From the NCBI RefSeq assembly GCF_037038585.1, contig NC_092521.1:55354398-55418397 (forward strand): a stretch of DNA of 64,000 bases. Direction: 5' to 3'. The notes below the pieces were generated by a model. It ran no database searches, was not told the DNA's origin, and saw only the letters and a program-made list of their open reading frames with translations. Shown here piece by piece: positions 59,272 to 64,000 of the stretch. The stretch's first letter is position 1; the number at the start of each line of letters is the position of its first letter. The DNA is from Patagioenas fasciata. Its lineage: Eukaryota > Chordata > Aves > Columbiformes > Columbidae. The position numbers were made by a program, and so were the translations under genes.

Positions 59272-59277
59272 AATAAA
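59272..59277 (+). promoter_or_regulatory. VAPA: Poly(A) signal AATAAA, proximal VAPA
   Basis: AATAAA lies about 270 bases after the stop. It is followed by a T/GT-rich downstream element (TTGTTCTTTCTTTCTGTGG), a good match to a functional site giving a short 3' UTR. Confidence 0.6.
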
Positions 59278-59597
59278 GAATTGTTCTTTCTTTCTGTGGT
59301 TTTAATAAGAGTTGAAAAATTGTTCAGAGTCTTGTAAATGTTATTTTAATAATCCTTTGAAATTTTATCTGTTGCTGTTACCTCTTGAAAAATGATTTTA
59401 TTAGATTGCTAATCCCACTCATTCAGGAATATGACAAGAGGTGTACTGGGGGAAATGGTGCCTCTTACTGTGTAAATTTTCTCCTTACCTTACTTTGCTA
59501 ATATCATGGCAGAATTTCTTTCTTATCCCTTGTGAGGCATTGTTGAGAGTTCTTCATCCTTACAATCCTGTCCCATAATATTTAACATTACAAAACA

Positions 59598-59603
59598 AAT
59601 AAA
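59598..59603 (+). promoter_or_regulatory. VAPA: Poly(A) signal AATAAA, second VAPA
   Basis: AATAAA is followed about 30 bases later by a strong GT-rich element (GCTTGTTTGTGTGTGTTGTG, starting near 59630). By sequence this is the best-formed of the candidate sites. Confidence 0.6.
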
Positions 59604-62113
59604 ATTGTTAACGGATTTTTCTGCTGGGTAGCTTGTTTGTGTGTGTTGTGCTTTTAGAAGGGATTCCTAACAAGTTCATTGCTCATGGTAATTTGCTACT
59701 TGTAACAAATGGCTATTTTGAAGTTTATTTGCCTAAGTCTCTGGCTTAGACTGTTGTAACTGAGGCTTCGGGAAAAAAAAAAAAAGGTTTCCATTCCATT
59801 TGTTTAAAAAAGTTAACTGTTTTCTAGCAGCTTTCAGCAACAGAGAGGATGATTATCCAACTTGTTTTGGGTCAGAATAATGTAGATATGCAGCAGGTAC
59901 AAATACCAGACATGAATGTGTTCAGTATACTAACAATTTGCTTGGATTGTGCAGGAGTGTGATAATCAGCCTTCTGTTCCATCTTTGGATCTTCTGGGTG
60001 TCTTCCAGGAGTCAACATTATTCTTTGATTTCATAAGGGTACTTAATTCACATATACTAACTTGGTTTATAATTCTGTTTTAGCAGATATTCAAAAATGC
60101 AGTTTGAATGATTCAGACACCCATAATGAATTTCATGGTGCAGAAGAGTTGATATTTGCTAAGTGAGCCTCAGTTGCTCACCTTTTGAAAACGAAAATAA
60201 TTTTTTATGCAACTCTTGGGAGATCTACCTGTGTTAACCATGTACAGTTAGGTTTTAAAGAATGCATTTTTGGGGGTCTGAAATGCTTCCCTGCACTTAA
60301 TCTTATGTCTTGCCTCATCTCTCAATATGTCATAAAAACACACAGTAGTATTGGAACAAAATATTATCTGTACTTCTGACTAAGCATAATCCAATACAGG
60401 GAATTACTTGTAAACTGAAAAATTGCAGAAGGGGTATACTCCTGTAAGCAAAATTGTATATGCTCTTGGACAGCTTGACTTGATGTGGTGCAGCTAAGTG
60501 TGTCAGACCTTGGTATATGCACACCTTATGTAGCTGAGAAAAATGTTCTAGAGAAGATGTACGTTATCTTGGTTGCCTTTGATTTCTAGTGTGTTTTTTT
60601 TAAAAGAAAACTCTAATTACATCATGTTCTATCATTGCTCTCTGTGATAAACTTTTTTATAAAGCCTTGCATATGTGCAAGGAAGATGATGAAGAAAATG
60701 CAAATACTGCTTATCTTTTCACTTAAGCATGCAAGCACAGATGTTTCCAATTACTTGTTCCAGTGTCTTCATTTGAGTCTCCTTCCATCCCAGTGACTGG
60801 AAAAACTATGTTAAGGTCTTGATTAGTTTGGTCCCACTGGTTCAGAATGGTGTAGTTCTCCTAATTTTTTTCTCTAAAAGAACATTGCCACGTCAAAGTT
60901 TCATAGCCTGTTCCAAACTGATTACGTGGAAAATAACAAAAGCAATAGTGTGCAGGCTGTTGTTTGCTTCAGACAGAGCAGTCACTCCTGCATTGAAGGG
61001 TAAAAAAATAAATAAAAATAATCCCCTGGAAGAGCTTAAGGTGCTTACAGCATAGTGTATGGAGGTTTTCAAGGGTAACTAGCACTTTCAGGACTTGGGA
61101 GCAGAAAAAGGAGTCATTGCTCAATGCAGCTGACTCAGGTTTTGATGTCTGGCAGCAGAAATAAGGTAAAAATAACAACAAAATCAGATTGAAATAACTT
61201 GTTTCATAAATAACAAACAGGTGGTGGTAAAACTTGGTAATGGTTTAAGTAGTCTTTGAAGTGAAAGTGTGCAGCGGTCTCGTAACGATTGTACTTACTA
61301 ATGGTATAAAGAGACTGTCTTGGTTTCCAGTAATCCCTTCATAGCTGTATATAAAATGTAATGCTAAAACTATTTTGCTCTCAGGAGTCACTTTGGATGA
61401 GATCAACTGTATTTGGTGAATTCTGTAATATGGATTAAATTGTTTGTCTTTGTTCCTGAAATGGTTAGAACTTCTTGCTTTGTCTGCCTGCTTACTTGTG
61501 TATGTAAGCACAGGGTAATACAGTCTCTCCACTGCTCCTAGTGATACGATCAGATGACGAAGCCCATAAAGTCGTATGAGGCTAAATGTGTAACTTCAGT
61601 TATATATGCATTGCAGTTGCTCTTCTGATTTCTCAAAAGGGCAAGATGGAAAATGTATACAGTATCAAAGTAGTATTTTAATTTTTTTATGAATATAGCA
61701 CTTTAAAAAAGGGTAGTATGATGGTTCAGGGGAAAAAATGCCTAGTTAAATAGAAGATACAGCTTCTGTAGTAATTCTGGGCACCAAATTTAACCCACTT
61801 AAAATATATGTACGTATGAAATTCATGTAAGAAGAAGTTATTTGTATCATGCACAAGTTTTTTGTGCACTTCTACTCATTCTCTAAAAGCTGTTGACAAA
61901 CACTATTGCCCAGGCTTGCATGTTTCTGCTGCTATAATTGAAGCCGATTTGCATATAAGAAGCAACCAAACACTAGTTTGAAAATGCATTGTCTTCTTGG
62001 GAAGAGGGAGGGTGGAGGTGGAAGATGACATTTTGCCAAAGGGGATAAGACAAAGTCAATAAGCAAAACTTATCTTTCAGGCCTTCTTTAAAGATATTAA
62101 AAATTGAAGTGTT

Positions 62114-62119
62114 AATAAA
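62114..62119 (+). promoter_or_regulatory. VAPA: Poly(A) signal AATAAA, distal VAPA candidate
   Basis: AATAAA is followed by a T-rich stretch (GTCCTTTTTATTTTGG) and a GT-rich element (TGTGTATGGTCTGTAGG). A further AATAAA lies at 62482-62487. Confidence 0.45.
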
Positions 62120-62140
62120 CCATTAAAAATGTAGTAGTGT

Positions 62141-63924
62141 CCTTTTTATTTTGGAGCTTTTCCCGGACTGTGTATGGTCTGTAGGGTGCTGATAGTGGGT
62201 AGGTGTATCTAGTCCACTTTGCAGGTGGTGTGGCTGCCCTGCTTCTACGTACTGCTAGTAAATGGCGTGAAACTGCCTTGGATGAAGAATCGGTGCTGAG
62301 GTGAAGAGCAGGTGCCTGAATCCAGGCAGCACTGAAGATGTTGATGGTTTCTCAGATTTATAGTAGTCGTCGTGACACAGAGTTTCCTGTTTGGAGTCCC
62401 TAGGTATTTATGCTGGAACTAACTTTCTGGGGCAAACACTTACTTCAGTCTTTGGCAAAAGACAGAATACAGAACAACCCTAATAAACATTTACTATAAC
62501 ATTGGAATGCCCTGTTCTTCGTGTTTGCTGGTGGGATAAAATTCTGTAGCTTCTTTTTAGCCATGTTGCTGTGAAAGTAACAGTTCACTGCTTTGCTTTC
62601 TGCACTAGTTCCTGTTGAGCAGCTTTGTGGTGTAGTTCTTGGGAGACATCCCCATGTAACACTGACCACTGCTGCCAGGGAGACTCTGTCTTTGCTGATC
62701 TTGAGCTTCTGTGGCAGCTCTGGTCTGGTGGCACATTTCAGTGTTGGACAAGAGGGGGAACTAAATGCAGGAGTCAGTTTTCACACGGGTTTGACCACTT
62801 GCAGGAAGAACTGAAACTAGTGGCCATGAAAGACCACCCCCATTCCTTTACTTCCTGTCTGAATTTGTTTTCTAGGTGTCCTCAAATAATGTAACTAAGC
62901 ATATTAAAGTTGGTATATTGTGGTTTTCTTTTTGAATGGAAGTTGCGTGTGTTTAAGAAAGACTTCTATTCTGACTGAGCTGTGTAAGCAGAGGTAGTGG
63001 TGGTGGTGTCACCTGTAATTGTTTGCCCTCTAGGTGGCAAATAGCTATGTAGAAATGAGGTCTTGTGCAAAAGCAAAACAAGTGATTATTTTGTCTGGTT
63101 TTCTCATTGCTGCTAGATGGTAAGGTCAGTGCTTTTTCCTTTTTTCCTGGGAAAAGGGTTTGTGTTTGTGAGCTGGATCTAGGAACTGATTTGGATGAAA
63201 TACAATTCATAGGGGATGAAAGATGTGGTTTTAACTAAATTGTGGTATAAGCATCTTCCATCATGTTACAGTGCCACTTTTTGTAAAGCTTGGTACCAGC
63301 TTGTGTAATGTTGATAACACTGCCAGCAGGGTATTGAATCACTCCTTCTGTGGTAGCTACTTCTGTTTCTGGCAGTGGTGGACTGATGTTCTTCCCTCCC
63401 TCTTTGGGAGAAAAGATTTAAAGGGTGTTATGGTATCTAGGCAGTGAGGTATAAGACAGCTGTTATTATAGCTAAGCAGTCTGAGCTCAGACACTTGAAA
63501 CAAAAATTAATTGAAAGGTGACTGAAATAGTTATTATTACCTTGTAAACTTCTGTATGAGAAAAAAGCATTGAGGTGGATTGTGTGTGGGTTTGGTGTGG
63601 TTTTTTTTTTTTTTAAGTCTCCTTATCATCCAAGTTCTGCAAAAAAAATGTAGTCTGGAAATAATTATTTCAGGATGTTCTTGTAAGTTTTATCTTTTTA
63701 CTCATGCTGGTGCAGGTTCTCGTGCATAGGTGAATTCAGAGAGCTCACGGGTGATCAACATCTAGACTGTTCTCAGAGTGGGTAGTAATTAAATAGCAAT
63801 ATTTTGAGTGTCTCAATGGCTCATGCTGGCTTTGGAGGTCAGGAAACTGAGACACCTGTCTCACATCTCATGTGGGAATTTAGGAGCAGTTGGTGTCAAG
63901 TGAAGAAAAAGTATAGTAGGAAGA
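62141..63924. other. Downstream of VAPA (possible 3' UTR or intergenic)
   Basis: No gene recognised. Short chance frames on both strands (62593-62894) have no family likeness. A T run lies near 63600. Confidence 0.5.
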
Positions 63925-64000
63925 GACGGTCGTGGCACTTAGGGACGTGGTTTAGTGGTGGACTTGGCAGTGTTAAGTTAATGGTTGGACTCGATGATCT
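63925..64000 (+). mobile_element. CR1 LINE fragment, cut by the window end
   Basis: A plus-strand CR1 text: CGTGGCACTTAGGGACGTGG, then TTTAGTGGTG, then AATGGTTGGACTCGATGATCT. This is the conserved segment just before the CR1 3' end. It continues past the window. Confidence 0.88.

Larger units (their letters stand above)
59002..62140 (+). other. VAPA: VAPA 3' UTR (inferred extent)
   Basis: AU-rich sequence after the VAPA stop with no convincing reading frame. Alternative ends are plausible at the AATAAA hexamers at 59272, 59598 and 62114. Mammalian VAPA has a multi-kilobase 3' UTR, which supports a distal end. The true end cannot be set without transcript data and may lie beyond 62.14 kb. Confidence 0.5.

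Noticed and set aside
1..64000. CRISPR array, operon, prophage, tRNA or rRNA genes
   Set aside because: The sequence is vertebrate nuclear DNA. No regularly spaced repeats, cloverleaf genes or bacterial gene arrangement were seen.

Overview
This is a piece of a bird nuclear chromosome. CR1 LINE copies (at least a dozen, many with the avian-type 3' end reading ATTCTATGATT or ATTCTGTGATT) are the dominant repeat. The two genes recognised are vertebrate, widely spaced and intron-rich. The long CR1 ORF2 copy and the solo LTR suggest a non-galliform bird, but I cannot name the species from sequence alone.

Layout. Positions 1-10206 are the last intron of RAB31 (+ strand), carrying three CR1 copies, one of them about 2.7 kb with an almost open ORF2. 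The final RAB31 coding exon is 10207-10304. It encodes the hypervariable tail ending in the prenylated Cys-Cys, and its long 3' UTR probably ends near the AATAAA at 14362. Positions 14.4-29.5 kb are intergenic. They hold old CR1 fragments and a 338-bp solo LTR (19804-20141, minus strand) flanked by a 6-bp target duplication. I recognise no gene there; TXNDC2, which lies between RAB31 and VAPA in mammals, is not seen.

A CpG island (about 29.48-31.15 kb) is the VAPA promoter. It has two inverted ZNF143-type sites, a perfect NRF-1 palindrome, a 21-bp C-rich tandem repeat and YY1-type motifs. VAPA (+ strand) then fills the rest of the window with six coding exons: 30284-30359, 47056-47208, 52826-52929, 54931-55011, 57735-57911 and 58843-59001. 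All junctions are GT-AG. They join in frame into 249 residues, with an MSP domain, a coiled coil and a C-terminal membrane anchor. The 3' UTR has several candidate poly(A) signals between 59.27 and 62.49 kb, and the window ends inside another CR1.

How they work: RAB31 is a small Rab5-family GTPase of the trans-Golgi/endosome system. VAPA is the ER receptor for FFAT-motif proteins at membrane contact sites. They are neighbours by conserved synteny and are not a co-regulated unit. I see no unknown system. The most notable unexplained items are a nested hairpin in VAPA intron 2, the in-frame open extension and 21-bp repeat upstream of the VAPA start, a tandem splice donor at exon 4, and the LTR.
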